Shown here: positions 54,201 through 58,263 of the stretch, in pieces
Position numbering within the stretch: the stretch's first letter is position 1
Layout of the letters: each line of letters opens with the position of its first letter
DNA from: Thalassoroseus pseudoceratinae
Lineage (GTDB): Bacteria; Planctomycetota; Planctomycetia; Planctomycetales; Planctomycetaceae
NCBI RefSeq assembly: GCF_011634775.1
Contig: NZ_JAALXT010000003.1
Coordinates: 310,001-374,000, forward strand
Direction: 5' to 3'
Length of the DNA stretch: 64,000 nt
Translations under genes and position numbers: made by a program
The notes under the pieces: generated by a model
Database searches by the model: none
Told to the model about the DNA's origin: nothing
The model's input: the letters and a program-made list of their open reading frames with translations, nothing else

Positions 54201-55707
54201 TGATCGTCGATGCGTTCAGAAATACATCACCCGCGGTATCCACCAACGATTCTTCACGGGCGCGGGTTCGGATGTTGCTTGCGAGATTCAGCGTACCTGC
54301 GGTGATGTCGAGGTCATGGATTTCACCTCCTGGAAATCCCAGGCTTCCGCTTGTGGAAACCGTGCCAGTGCCTGCATTCAGAGTAAAATCACGACCACTC
54401 CCTTGCACACTGTTGACGCTGATGTTTCCGTCGCCGGCGGATGTATCAATGACGACATCGTTTCCACCAACTTGCAGTTGCGTGAACACGGATGCGATCG
54501 ACACCGAGTTCCCGGCGGACGTACTACTGGTTGTGATACTCCCGCGCAAGTCAAGCGTGTTGCCGCTTGTGCTCAGGGAGAGAACCTCATCCGCACTGCC
54601 GACGTTTCCTAGTCGAATGATTCCAGCGTTGATGGAAATGGTTTCATCACTTGTGCCGCGGATCCCGCCACCGATCAAGACGTTTCCAGTCCCAGCATCG
54701 ATATCGAGATTGGAACCATCCGCAAGTCGGATCGCCGGTTCACCTGCGTCCAAACTAAAATTGGCGACCGCCGTTGTGCCAATGGAGACGTCACTCCCTG
54801 CGTTGAAAAGGTACTCCTGTCCCGCAGCCACACGATAGAATTGGCTCCCCGTGCTTTGGTACTCCGTTCCGGTAAATGTGAGACTCGACAGTGAAGTATT
54901 TCCGATCGTAATGTTGCCGGAAACCCCGACCGCTGAAGACGTACCGATATCGTCCACACTGACGGCCCCTGTTTGCGTCACGTTATTCAGCGTAAGTGAC
55001 GACAACGCGGAATTCGTTCCCAAGTCGCCCGCGACCGTTAGTGCTTGATCGCCTGATGATGCAGTGAGCCCGACACCGTCAATCGCCCCGTTGAGCGTAA
55101 TCGTGCCGCCGGTGGTCACGGAATCCGTCTCCAACGTCACCAGCCCCGATCCGTTCAAAATACCCTCGAACTGAATCGTGTTCGCATCGACATTGAAGGT
55201 CGATACGGTCAACGTTTCCAAGGGTGTGAGGGTGACGTTGCCGACACCGTCCAACTCCAAATCGCCGTCCAAATCGCTGAAATCGGCGCTGTTGAATGTC
55301 ACATCCGGATCAATGCCGGCTCCCACGATGGTGTCGTCAATCAAGATGCTTTCGAGAGTCGGTGTCGCCCCTTGGAACAACGATCGTTCGACCGAAAGTG
55401 TGTTCGTACCTTCCCCGCTGATCTCCGTGCCGGCAAAGGCATTGGCCGGATCTTCAGCCCAGAGACCTTCCGAGAGGATGAACTCGAACGTTCCGGCTCC
55501 GGTGTTCTCTTGGATCGTGAGATTTTCGTCGGCGGTTTCGGTGAAATCGTTGATCACCAACTCGGTACCAACGACGCCGAAGTCTGCGTTGAGCACGCGA
55601 CGATCTTCGAGCCGGCTCATGAAGAGCTGGACGTACTCGTCTTCGGGTTGGCGAGTCTTGGCAGGTTTCTGGCCAAGGAGATTTTGAATCCAGTGGGTCA
55701 GGCCCAT
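30235..55707 (-). CDS. Giant repetitive beta-solenoid surface protein (8490 aa)
   Basis: One uninterrupted frame of 8490 residues, start ATG preceded by AAGGA. There is no classical signal peptide; residues 31-43 (SRLEDRRVLNADF) resemble the planctomycete LEPR-XLL N-terminal motif. Autotransporter-associated beta-strand repeats run at about 590-1000 (KAGAGTLAFSQTNTYSGATVVSDGTLTVSGG). From about 2070 to 7690 come about 16 long modules marked by SGIG/DGIG followed by DIDxxVxxLAA and SGDIxV. A block of about 16 short DNEGV repeats lies at about 7000-7545. A PKD-like IDWGDGT segment is near 8070. An acidic linker, a weakly hydrophobic stretch (EIAASAGVMALGAVV) and a basic tail (SRRQRRRPR) end it. 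Composition is Asp/Gly/Thr/Ala-rich with very few Cys. No catalytic domain was seen; a fibrous surface, stalk or matrix role is inferred. Confidence 0.8.
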   Translation of the reverse strand: MGLTHWIQNLLGQKPAKTRQPEDEYVQLFMSRLEDRRVLNADFGVVGTELVINDFTETADENLTIQENTGAGTFEFILSEGLWAEDPANAFAGTEISGEGTNTLSVERSLFQGATPTLESILIDDTIVGAGIDPDVTFNSADFSDLDGDLELDGVGNVTLTPLETLTVSTFNVDANTIQFEGILNGSGLVTLETDSVTTGGTITLNGAIDGVGLTASSGDQALTVAGDLGTNSALSSLTLNNVTQTGAVSVDDIGTSSAVGVSGNITIGNTSLSSLTFTGTEYQSTGSQFYRVAAGQEYLFNAGSDVSIGTTAVANFSLDAGEPAIRLADGSNLDIDAGTGNVLIGGGIRGTSDETISINAGIIRLGNVGSADEVLSLSTSGNTLDLRGSITTSSTSAGNSVSIASVFTQLQVGGNDVVIDTSAGDGNISVNSVQGSGRDFTLNAGTGTVSTSGSLGFPGGEIHDLDITAGTLNLASNIRTRAREESLVDTAGDVFLNASTINVLTTIEIDTTADSGGNVADGFLSVSGPISAAGHNLTINVGTTDLFLTDSNNNFGGLGITANSAFVIENNSLSLGNVTTQNGLDLVLGSGTSTQQPGTSISGASDLTKAGAGTLAFSQTNTYSGATVVSDGTLTVSGGSAIADTSDVSLAASGATLRLGADETIGVISGVAGTTIDLNGDNALTTGGSANSEFAGTITGTNSLAQFIKVGTGTLTLSGTNTSTGTTVVSEGVVRVQGDAAIADNATVSVGSSGTFDLDDSNETIGLLSGSGSTTLGSGTLTVALTGGNGDYGGVISGSGNLVVAAGAAASFNLQGNNTYTGTTTVTSGTLRVNGSIVSDTTVTGGTLDGTGTVGAVTVQSGGTLAPGNSPGVLSTNDLNLDDGSTFEVELDDDTAGVPTPGTDYDQADVTGSVTIGNNVTLALSDLGSTAIQTGDVYVLINNDSADPISGTIANVTFGGVALTDTDLQDGTLDEGDTFTNNSITYQASYAGGSGNDLTLTVLSAPAIVFGTANADDFRVFRVDGTDNTADTADDRLIVERTTGGTTTVVFDQLLSDVDLLTIRGGDDDDTLTVDYTSGTATAGGNTTNGYFVLPGSAAIVFDGEGQTTGDSLIITETATAIDTVTHSFTNANDGEIAITPSVGSVANISYTGLEPITDNLDAANRVFTFNGGAETITLTDTTNAGELQIDSTLGESVTFNDPTNTLTINAGTGNDIIILEDTINGDTDLDNLTAALTINGDAGADEIQLNANLTVGSATSTGDIVFNTEETTLGQNVTLDTTGGGSNGNVTFGGTVDSDGTPRSLSLTAGTGNVVLSGNVGTTSSLSSLTTDAGGTTRIDGDVSTTGDQTYGNLVGITGTTVLTGTNVTFSDRVAGGDPTAATDGQGDLTITASGTTTFTSQVGHDGSAIARLVNLTSNGGGTTISNYASGSSSDRAIDVTGTLQFDDEYTAVGNKAFRADTIIFNGIVEGQVDGAGAFILNAGTSIEFNANVGETNRIASVSTIGAGTTFLNTTLIHSTNVQNYGTAVEINPDGSGSAGTVRLDSDGNGIIFGDTLRSTVDGEDSLVLTANNITFDGAIGDNSQRVNNLTIDDVNDDGVSQVVGNVSFNSTVTLAGNLTQDDGTGTTTLNGGTIGGNLDITANAVTFASGTLAVTGNVDVNAADDVAIDAAVTTEGIVSVLADDDIVFGAAGSVTATAGTGAFTFTADADGDANGAGGAFTQTDGAVVASGGVVTIDADEDITLASVQTTLAGLNQINITSGSGAILDGGDTDVDLVADSASANLSAATSIGGLGAGEELETELSQLSNVTATAGVIAILESTGIDLANVTALGTGGVVEIASTTFNIQAGNVQATDRVTLNALSAMNGNIREFGNDAAADITAASVSLLSGQNVGIGGPGTTLELDTDTLAFATGGGIFVTNDGALSINTVNTLTASSAGTGGSIVASSPLTIAHDVTVGNAVSDATAADMTFEAAGSTNINDDLTIADTATVSLVDADASTITFLAGDDVILVSDADPRIETSNNTSHAVVITADTEGDNGVNNDRGSITQSGTDVTIVAANLTLSAFDGIGDATPDADATPAVNEADGNTSPDNALRINVDLLSATNSGQNDILIDETDGVSIGAITQSSSGAVSLTAGGTITLTSAGGGIVAQDGTVTLTANGAASDVELEDDISTQGGDVVITAGDDVTSTLVGTVIDTRRISASIDPGSVTITANNGSVNDRVGALPDGIDIAGTIDAAAAPVQGLGNPGGDVTLSATTTGGNVQVGSIFTTGDRSAAVTAPAGTGGTVDVDAADTVTIGTISANGGPNTSADGGIVTIDAGGAIDLGDINVSGTSSATIFTATLDGGDGGTVTINSTNGAVSVTNIFANAGNGDDATDGGDAGTITIQSGGTGDVTIRGTISSTAGVGGGGGGINGTDGTVLITAAGAIVDGSANDDNDIVAGFAMLDATTGIGTDAEEINTAVGTSGTFMLAAVTDSGDINVRNLGSFIIDTVNGLSGVTITDTADDNSEADNITLIAASPLIVNDDIVNNDGGDILLAAQGNVNGTVGAFSVADDDIQINNQITATGGNGNISLFAGGDIIQTTGPISTVGTGAINLSAGEDFNDGMNQAGNAAADVVMTDGVLIDATGTGLVEIEATRHVNLSRVRTGGDAIVSADDNDFGLSDGTGEITDILTGEGNTNENIIAGTVSLFAASGIGSGTGVLGEDEDIDINAVSLTAVNTGTGNVQIFEVDNVALRDGGATDTISNGTNVVIDADGAITDFQPGTDDNTNITATTAVLRTSTGIGDAAIDRADIDIDVTTLAAFTDTGDIAIQDISNLTLAAAGGLTNAIEIGTGGANDDIFIREGGPLSGNAQNSGEDLTINSLVTNAGTGDITISSAGDATDDDLLVNANITNSSATGGLIRLFAHDDVELANGVTVDSNGGQIEVYAGRTSSFNSSVSGDSDGSLIGDTAYSILSDDGNVYIHARRDIDLSEINAGMGTVILDAGFNSNNGAIDDLSSDATIDVTAGNIRFGAGSGVGSDTDDLNIQLGSGGRFAAFTQNGDINVTHTGAAATDPFTIGEVTGFSVTGFSSFDISGVTITDAASITTMDGTDANPDSGNDNFTLTSTNAPIVIEAGAPVANLDGGNINLNAVGNTITVNAHVAVIGNTGDIVTNAATVNLNAPEANVTINPTGSNVIATLNNLATLQTDGGNIDFSTPGTTNIVFQNDTKLDTDFTEDGTQAGDILFPAAAALSADSPNLILELDVRGTGADDGGIIDILSPVGMLGGNFLGAFIARTNGTGQINLDADITTDHTLNDQDAVGVTNLSAAEGGIVLEGRVDVNGSRVLTTNGLAAGDAGDIDLSAATVFATNAGDDLTLNVSSTAADAGDVFLGLFDNDGGVAEFLHNLIVTALGSNAGARTDDGALILNGDVSLDADGGGVASLFSFDGTAVLLSSSSTIDTAQSNNAGGEVDFGHATISADAPGFDFTVDTRSNLATAAAGDISFGNVDNTTPRVLFGSTVANGSFVNDLTLNSNSVSGTDGIIIVDSDPLSATPDETVIFTDDDGATDSGDVRIEGNWRLVEMTTIDTNQPNNGTQDDFSAGGVNLVDAIISATVAGVDLTIDTSITDNGSSPNFNAGEIQLGVFNATGGSNLRDVSITATGGPVADSGRLFVNSDIVVNSDFTFQGGAATLAANITSTGITNDGDGDSIRIAATGRTVDAQAGTRDQGEDITMNSGTQITTTDGDIVLLANDDVLLSMVVVGGTNRSAIVTADYDNLVENGGSGSGEIIDNLAGETATDINVTAENLSLRAGSGIGNFVASTLADEDNDIDIEVTNLAARTVSGDIFVSDLATLTINSTGVATERENDADGSNVVEMLIGVSITTGGINNDILIREGSVDNAPDEFTVDAEITNAGQGHVTLAAFDEDRRGVDLAANVSGLTINANVTSTGGDVRLYSETDVDLTGTATVDTNGGGAIVLAGVAFNYSGSFINTGDALADVTMASGTSITTNGTSDGDVVVASQHNIAVSLFDAGTGNVAVRADTNNDRDGAITDNQAGEASNIIAANLQLRSGDGIGTGVAPSDTDIDTTVGTLAAITSTGNVHVQNTTDLIIGSVPTVNIAANGFIGIGVAGSSGVAILDDAADANTGAFAIDVRATGSLTVNDTGVVRNGTSVHSQTVVNADAGNITLSAEGTSAASDLIINGDIAALGTSAATVDNTTGGNIRLFAGDTISLNGGTGRVISTESDGRIYLFAGSDRFNAGPIANAGSDTGDIIMSDGSSIQSADGVVGLVAARDIQLSRVSGSTVTVSADSRMTVNDQDFDLNGVGTISDNLTGEGAGNENIVTQTLQLQAGSGIGDDTEDIDTAVSNLVAETDSGDIHVKNQGNLTIALSQGVTLSASPNTTFVDTTLGVQILDDASLKMDDQDSTDDNITLVTSGTFTVDGDILNDDDGNITLVARGSVGVDLLTINRDVITRTDMGTGGTGRIFLDGEGISLSAGSVTTETGDIAIDAGINTLTTAAAANVSTTSGNVYISADTAEWLGEISTTNGKIVIAPDTTNRQITLGSGAAIGLAIDEAELNLLSAPTIVIGVNSNTPSDLFGGQPFDSPDGLFPHIDPPATTAGPETDNPFGGVTTGNIVFGGNFTADAAFATTELELFTSGTGSISILGNIDLTTGSDRTLDLISGSLGVTQAVAPVAGIQVSRLAARSVGGNIALASATNNVDAFAATTDGGSISFNEADGFIVDVTGLGGCTMSAVVGVTSNGGTIDLQTGGDLTIDDGGSTTATVANVDAATGNVSLTADADFTIIGGAANDGVGAIIDGSVGEATANINSADTNVIGNMVTLTAATGIGSDNTAGADANTIPEFGDPDDLDINVTVLTASNTVSGSIQIFEVDDLDLNTVVNTDRIVVLDVTGAISDVDPVVDATSNITAAAAALRAGTGIGNFDYGMAATEGNDIDVNVNTLSAFVNSGDVFITDVDNLTLDVMDSVLGPFGGLTEAVRIDGGSGDLLIRTEDGNLNVDDTVTNNGTGTLTLAAGISGPLAGGDLNIDADITTTTASGGHIRLIANEDVNFTGTATVASNGDDIEVHAGRIFNFAQSLSMGNADGDITMASAGTMNETSLVTGGGDAILTATDDVSLSVVNAVGQTVYVVADSDFSGNGAILDTRDGEGSGRENIIANAASLRAGDGIGSSTSGGTENAIDTAVTTIAAISDRGSIRLDDVDALTIGTVTGNMFSVDLTVGSYGETNGGDVADLSGLTISDSADDNSGLDEIRVQADSLIVNDTIANLDVGNITLNALSGAVTLNASVTSERTLGSGNFLDNGNNPSGTVRIGANTDVTQSATAAITANALGVQSTTGEINLLTAVNDVDNLSAATGGGDIGFRDADGFRLNEVAMLNDTAFDTPMLYNATNGLNAGPGTVRLIGLGMANDATQNSLTQVGGMAGTGAIIAGSLGIRLTGGDVLFDPNGGMGSAINDVDIFAAEVTQRDLGGMMFIGGSLQYSDTDELTIGTVGTRDNFMSLSGLRTDVDALLCVGEDSMTFEGLIISEAISVGPPPSGMGGMEGTLRIRSAGTITQTATLEAVNLGIIADRDVNLNLGNDVDVLAANVPTNFFFNDIDEVSTGTVTALGCFNQDVIGVTTTVVNICADEVNVDEVITATDAVRLLAFNGNITQTAAIRSTRLGARTVASGDILLTNAGNDVDIIAMRTEGGQINYTDSDGVIVDFIDADDCFVSDVVGVTAQGADITITTGNTNAGGNDASLDLVIDDGGTTPDIGFISTGAGAGSITLTTQGGIVDNSPGEANANDSVDITTFGAFTGNQNVNVTAATISLTAESGIGSNLGLFGDLGDVDLDADVLYAENITTGNIQIFDVDELALGQPLDGTDSQGGMDQAGIENRGRLVVIDVAGEITDADADETYDDAMNVTRDAFNVIAGTLGLRAGSGIGNYDCNAPIETRDIDIDVDHLAATTRTGDIFISDRSQLTISALGVQGVTDADDVVGLTITADGPDQELYVREGRLNTADSMSGGDFVVEALVENVAAQTNMEGGNITLAAFGTNAAGTEALVLNGTGVDRDGRVRTTDGNIRLISEQDVLINNTMAGSNPVVSSGTNGDIAIAAGFTLPFVGNLTNSGTVDSPAAGADIVMATGTQVVTNGNATNDAVLIARRNIALSQVNVDSADAYIVADGDMLAATGNGIGAITDAQADGNANIIASNTLLRAGDGIGTEVDDLDLMVNQLAAVTDSGDIILQNVNGGSGLTIGTVNGDSFALNCVNPADSIDITTLSGVTITDSANDNSTNDRIEIRATRGANGMLTVASSVVNNDAGAIVLAAEGTTGDDDLIVNANVTSTGGPIQLVAGDSIALGQSQAVTVSTDGGEILITAGTNYNGLNNANGSDSGSNNGPVAVGTTDADITMFEDGVSQSLVQSVGGNIGLRAPRDVYVTRIDAGTPGNNGNVAIFADANPGGLRQDGIGRIVDHLQSEDPNVIADSLVLGAGDGIGVDAPTNPRDRGQSPSTLNAIVNLNTNVSELAGFTDSGDFHVDNEADLTVRQLSFSFGDLMSAMAPPSQVTGINIQDMIGSDDALDEIILSNQGAMTVLRPVINQNGGAITLVAFDDQIGTEPDQLTISADVQIQTATGDSVSQIALAGQGVTVTPGAFDPAPVVRTENGQITIDAVLTPVDPMLQPNGDPSGRFTMEAGTALETVNQNIIISADRASLRGRITAGGDDRFILIAPDTGTVNINLGGAADTASDANSLELIESELNTLQAEVVRIGNAPIVRNSMEEILVSQTSPTSNVVGMNATLDGAAMRDINTLPQPFNGDTTGTITFAGNFTATNTFATELLQLRTRDVSNNAASMDDVRIEANVNLVANGGGHFEVFAGRDIIQMNGLVQTGSIADDRDVANQMVLDGDVFYSAERSIELTGTNSVLIETVNGEIRLLANDPEQSTAMAVPTGGTFTGITVTDGEIRTGAANIRGGDIVLDGQGGDTGDDNDGVVMTNSIVRSNGTIADAGTISIVGIAGRANGPTANNGNQGVRVTGAASLISSVNGDINVNGSSFGTGDNNEGVEISSSARVQSEGSANVTVTGTAGQSTGSTPTNESEGVLITSSAQIVTEATGNVSIIGRSFATGDNNQGVDLSNSARLESLASGTITVQGFAGAETGSTPTNESEGVRVTSSASIISTGAGNVAIDGRSFGNGDNNEGVEISNGAQLMGTTTAAFAINGTAGTLNRRGVNDNEGILITGAGTAVQTNSGNLAIDGVSFGSGDRNEGVDVGGTLASTAMAAIGNVQIRSNSGDLTINGTAGNGQRDNRGVRFQGSGTLVATGSGSLAVTGNGGSNGTAGSTDNDGVAIDSNAQIGDATQNGNITITGTGGAGNDRNRGVRMDDGDIVSQNGNVQITGDASSNGLGGLDNEGVRIENAARLRSLGSGSVTITGLGTGGSDAEGVIVTGNNTEVSTLTSDLLIQGSSNANSVGHSVANGNAGVELSNSALVSVGSMGKVTIIGEDDGAGAAATNDDNVLIDGPGTILQSENGRINVVGVNTDVRLENAESTNAVPDNGGQIRTANGTVTITAADDIHLGVINMNSDGNTTNGVGYFLADHGFASTNAARMTFDGNPDLSTIRSAAVTPDGLGQITDNRAGDGAVSGPSRVNVLGGPITMIAGSGIGIGDGTMARAGSRTVVAGNEADIDVNVPNLEALTATGGISLDSFASTLTIGDVPDSNLTDAQGRNVGLTVGNGNSGINDGDITVEVVGLVVSETVSNTGAGNVSLIRLPGTTGDITINALVDVAIGTATVDAGGALQTNGDGSIVAGNNVGLNSETSSSEFNASVSSRSGSITSTSATSTTTNAAFQAANNIAVTAQTSVLVNGTMNAGGNLQIDAVTSTLVTTASGQLTADNITLESNAASSFSGNVFARGNINSVSHVSNILVAAAFDSLGNMRFEAAVNFDNTGPMNALTGGNIIIGAGGNILVSGNITVVGDGQVNGTAGGTSEIRNATVVRFQEAGSGAVAGRVREIEPNISDIRVSDVSSLGEVSVTFNIGTGDELNFTYIIDWGDGTISIEGIGGSQLNQIFERPADGINDEIVRAREVGPTTQVNAGEQVATHTYTTAPDPNNPSAPIRVLLVALNDPNINFVGNVSGPLDPTSNNLAAGVDATAEGGPDALPTFNETLAALVRGDLFNEFATNGSVQFAPRSVSVNTVVPSFINPGTGFGTVVFDLSVTPPPLFSEDGDANDLVALDNTTPVQQSQNQSFTGNSQDQSGSEEKKYLLRVLSPRGEVLAEFQLTTEEINNLTALWQRFSEADGRYQVVVVEGESEIVYRDVTLKQGRVVQERERTPEDTGRPQVADENEETQEPSVGEGAEDGAAAANDDSMPTDQPTDGESAVQFETIGSPDDSWVDWRPTSTGRKLTQKIGNQSNDTSKEIAASAGVMALGAVVSRRTQQKTRDEAIADFARKPKSSRRQRRRPR
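32640..49500 (-). repeat. Long-period GIG modules in giant gene
   Basis: About 16 copies of a pattern G-I-G followed within 10-35 residues by D-I/L-D-x-x-V-x-x-L-x-A and then S/T-G-D/N-I-x-V/I occur. Approximate positions of the GIG codons are 49485, 48325, 47580, 47315, 46610, 44265, 43475, 42630, 41140, 40860, 40115, 38165, 37845, 36998, 36172 and 32650. The triplets near 41140/40860/40115 and 38165/37845/36998 match each other in order, about 3 kb apart. Confidence 0.65.
33075..34705 (-). repeat. DNEGV short-repeat block in giant gene
   Basis: About 16 copies of a 30-45 residue unit, each with a core such as GDNNEGVEISSSA, TNESEGVLITSSA or GLDNEGVRIENAA, then a strand like GNVTITG. Several neighbours alternate between a GDNNEGV form and a TNESEGV form, as if a two-unit block had been duplicated. 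The pattern differs from the flanking GIG modules. Confidence 0.65.
52700..53940 (-). repeat. Autotransporter-type beta-strand repeats in giant gene
   Basis: This part encodes about 400 residues with repeated G-x-G-T-L-x-L-S/F-x-x-N-T-Y-x-G-x-T-x-V-x-x-G-T-L-x-V units and ends in a typical GGTLAPGNSPGVLS segment. Such repeats form right-handed beta-helices in autotransporter passengers. No autotransporter barrel is present at the C-terminus, so the export route is different. Confidence 0.7.
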
Positions 55708-56044
55708 GGTTTGTCCTTCGTTGCGTCAAACAATGTCAGGCGGTGGAAACAGCATTCGCAACCGCGCAGCCAAAAAACGCAACTGTCCGGCAGACAGTTT
55801 GCGTCGAATGACAATGAAAAGGTTTCGAATGCGGGCATCGTGGTGGGGAAGGCCCCAACAAGTTGAGAGACTCGGTTCGTCAACCATCCGCTTGAACTCA
55901 CAAGCAACCGTTGTACCACTGAGCAATAATGCAGCGGTTTCACGACTTTGCCTGCAAATTCGGTATTCACTTCCTATCGCGATGAAATGTACATAGGCCC
56001 GCGTTGCGTTTTCACCACGTCCGTGTTGTCAATTAGCCACATAA

Positions 56045-56091
56045 TCAGACGGCTTCCGATTCGTTCTCAGTCACGAACGGAGACCGTCTGA
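56045..56091. repeat. Nested inverted repeat upstream of giant gene
   Basis: TCAGACGG (56045-56052) pairs with CCGTCTGA (56084-56091); inside, TTCGT (56060-56064) pairs with ACGAA (56073-56077). It lies 170 bp past the stop of the DinB-family gene and about 340 bp before the giant gene, both on the minus strand, so it could end the upstream transcript. No clear T-run follows. Confidence 0.4.
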
Positions 56092-56125
56092 CGGGCTGTA
56101 CATTATCGATCTTCGTCAAAGTTTC

Positions 56126-56217
56126 TGTCAATCATGTTTCCTGCGCGCTGTAATGATTTTTCGGTTTCGGCAAGGTCGGCTCATTGGGTAATCCAGTGAA
56201 GTTCGTGTCAATCATGT
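56126..56217. repeat. 12-bp direct repeat pair, 80 bp apart
   Basis: TGTCAATCATGT occurs at 56126-56137 and again at 56206-56217, in the same orientation and exactly 80 bp apart, in the non-coding region upstream of the giant gene. The spacing is close to a whole number of helical turns. This could be a paired regulator site; it could also be chance. Confidence 0.35.
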
Positions 56218-56263
56218 CTTGCTGTTTCTCATGAAATCACCGGTTATTCCGTCCGGAGAATCG

Positions 56264-56755
56264 TTAAAACAGGGGCTTTCGTCCTTGCTGGCGGCGAAGG
56301 ATGGCCCATTGACCCGAGTGCATCATCCAGTGAGCAGGAATCATTGCAATAACATAGCCCACGGTCGGACCGAAGAACTGCCAATCTTCGGGAGTTGCTC
56401 GATCGAGTTCCGCATCGGTCGCTTGTTCCAAGGCTGCGAACAACGCGGATCGCTGTTCCTCGGCGACGCGGAGCAACTCGATCTTGCTATCGAAGGCGGT
56501 TCCATCGTCAACAGACGCCGTTTCTTTGGTGTAGCGGTCTGCGAACCCGTCCGGTAAATCCGGAATCTGCCCCGGAAAAGCCACTGAACCCATCCGGTGA
56601 TCCGAGCAAATCAGGTGGCCGATTTGCCATTTGATATGGTTGGCACCTTCACACGGGCGGAGCATCATTTCTTCTTCGGTGAGGTCCTCCAGATACATCT
56701 TCCAGGCGATGTCCGGCGTGTGAAATCCAGCTTTTAAAGCTTTCGCGGCGTTCAT
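56264..56755 (-). CDS. DinB-family protein
   Basis: 163 residues, an all-helical DinB/YfiT-like four-helix bundle protein. Metal-site histidines are visible in KWQIGHLICSDHR and in IPAHWMMHSGQWAILRR, the usual spacing in this family. Members include thiol-dependent transferases and proteins of unknown function; the substrate cannot be predicted. Its ATG overlaps the stop of the upstream secreted protein gene (ATGA), so the two are co-transcribed, though one product is cytosolic and the other exported. Confidence 0.8.
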   Translation of the reverse strand: MNAAKALKAGFHTPDIAWKMYLEDLTEEEMMLRPCEGANHIKWQIGHLICSDHRMGSVAFPGQIPDLPDGFADRYTKETASVDDGTAFDSKIELLRVAEEQRSALFAALEQATDAELDRATPEDWQFFGPTVGYVIAMIPAHWMMHSGQWAILRRQQGRKPLF

Positions 56756-58083
56756 CAGTTCTTTCCATTCTTCAGTTTGGTGTTCACCGACGAATGCATT
56801 TTCGTCAATGAACTGAAACGAAATTCGATCGGTCGTTTTGTAATGAGGGTCGGGGCCACATAGACGAAGTTAGTCTCCCCGAGTTCAAACGTTGGATTCC
56901 GGAAGGTGTACTCCAAGACCACACCGCCGTCAGTTGCCAGTTCTGTCGAGAACCCCGACTCCCGGTGTTGTTTCTGGCTGTCCGGACCTTCGAGAAACGC
57001 TTGATTGTGAAAAATCCAAGTCCGATGCGACTCAAATGCCGGACCGCCGGTTTCGTAGGCGACGGCCAATCGGGTCTTGAAGACTCGATCGTTCCCGGCT
57101 CGCAACTCGGAAATCTCACGTAATGTCACCGTCACACCGCCACGCCGTCGAGAGGCCCCTTGCGATTTCGCGAGGTTCCGGAACCGTATTTCCTCTGTGC
57201 CGGCGGCAAGCGTGAGCTGGAGTTTCCCTTGAAACAAGCACTTCTCGAGATCGACGGAGTCGTCTTGAGCGATGAAATCGGCATCGAACGCCACCTCGCC
57301 GGAATCGCCCAAGGCGAGTTCGTATTGCGCCTGAGGATTGAACGAAGGCAACGCGGTCCCGGTAGCGTCACGAAGTTGAAGGTTCCGCGCGGACATTTGC
57401 AGGAACAGCGGTCGCAATCGCGGTTCAACGGCAAGGCGACACCGCAGACGCACCAACCGTCGGGACGGATCAGAACCGATCTCCTTTGTTTTGACTGGTT
57501 CAAGTGTCAACTGTGCGGACCCGAGTACCTGAGCCGTGGCGATGGACTCATCGTTGCCATCATGCAATTCGAGGTGTCGAGCGAATTCCGTCCGTCGCCA
57601 ATGGAACTCGAATTGATCCGCCAGCGAATTCATCACTTCCCAAAATGGGGCGGAGTCAAAACCCGTCTCAACCGATTCTGTCAGCCGTTCGGAAGGCAAT
57701 CGCTCCCAATCCAATTGGTTGCCAGTTTGCGAGACAATTGAACGCAACGCATCTTCCAGCCGTGTGGTGGACGGCAACGTCACTAAACTCGGTTGTAGAG
57801 ACTGTTTAGCGGCACGACGCTCCAACTCGATCCGAATCCGTCGCAACTGTTCTCGTCCAGCGAGATCGCGAACGGACTCAATCGAAGGGAGCCACGGCAG
57901 AACCCCTGGACCGGCTTCAAGCAGCGATCGTTGGGCACTGACACGTTCGGCGCGGGAACCGTCGGTGAGTTGTTCCACCCACTCTTCCACACTGACGCGA
58001 TTCACGACTTCATCGTCGGCAATAACATCGGTTTGTGAGACCGTTACGAACCCAATCACCAAGCTCAGTGCTAGTATCCGCAT
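56755..58083 (-). CDS. Secreted protein with HEAT-like and STN-like parts
   Basis: 442 residues from the ATG at 58083, preceded by AAGGAG. A signal peptide (MRILALSLVIGFVTVSQTDVIA) is clear. Residues about 30-90 are helical and HEAT-like (VEEWVEQLTDGSRAERVSAQRSLLEAGPGVLPWL). The next 90 residues (VTLPSTTRLEDALRSIVSQTGNQLDWERLP, FWEVMNSLADQFEFHWR) resemble an STN-like unit, echoing the protein at 5385-6179. The C-terminal half is beta-rich with no recognised domain. Function unknown; it probably acts outside the cytoplasmic membrane. It is coupled to the DinB-family gene by a 4-bp overlap. Confidence 0.55.
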   Translation of the reverse strand: MRILALSLVIGFVTVSQTDVIADDEVVNRVSVEEWVEQLTDGSRAERVSAQRSLLEAGPGVLPWLPSIESVRDLAGREQLRRIRIELERRAAKQSLQPSLVTLPSTTRLEDALRSIVSQTGNQLDWERLPSERLTESVETGFDSAPFWEVMNSLADQFEFHWRRTEFARHLELHDGNDESIATAQVLGSAQLTLEPVKTKEIGSDPSRRLVRLRCRLAVEPRLRPLFLQMSARNLQLRDATGTALPSFNPQAQYELALGDSGEVAFDADFIAQDDSVDLEKCLFQGKLQLTLAAGTEEIRFRNLAKSQGASRRRGGVTVTLREISELRAGNDRVFKTRLAVAYETGGPAFESHRTWIFHNQAFLEGPDSQKQHRESGFSTELATDGGVVLEYTFRNPTFELGETNFVYVAPTLITKRPIEFRFSSLTKMHSSVNTKLKNGKN

Positions 58084-58263
58084 CACCGCTCCTTGAGAAA
58101 CTTGGCTCGACAGCACATCCCTGAGTTTACGGGGATTGATGACGGCTAGGAAGTGGCGGTCCGGGGAATTCTCGCGAAAACCCGCAGTGCGGAAGCAATT
58201 GGAAGCTAAAGTTGAGCAGAATCGATTGCGACACCTTCGAGATCACGCTTTCCAATCGAGCCC

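Larger units (their letters stand above)
55708..56263. other. Long intergenic region before giant gene
   Basis: 556 bp without a supported gene, between the giant gene start and the end of the DinB-family gene. It contains the nested inverted repeat at 56045-56091 and the 12-bp direct repeats at 56126 and 56206. The giant gene promoter is expected here; no consensus pair could be assigned. Confidence 0.45.

Noticed and set aside
30345-55866. Many long plus-strand open frames opposite the giant gene, such as 33245-34432 (395 codons), 38534-39661 (375) and 44555-45778 (407)
   Set aside because: They are Ser/Val/Pro-rich with no domain signature and mirror the repetitive Asp/Gly/Thr codons of the minus-strand gene, so they are shadows.
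55991-55997. ACATAGG upstream of the giant gene, a partial match to the 15-bp glycan operon motif
   Set aside because: Only 7 bp are shared and it lies about 284 bp from the start, so chance is sufficient.
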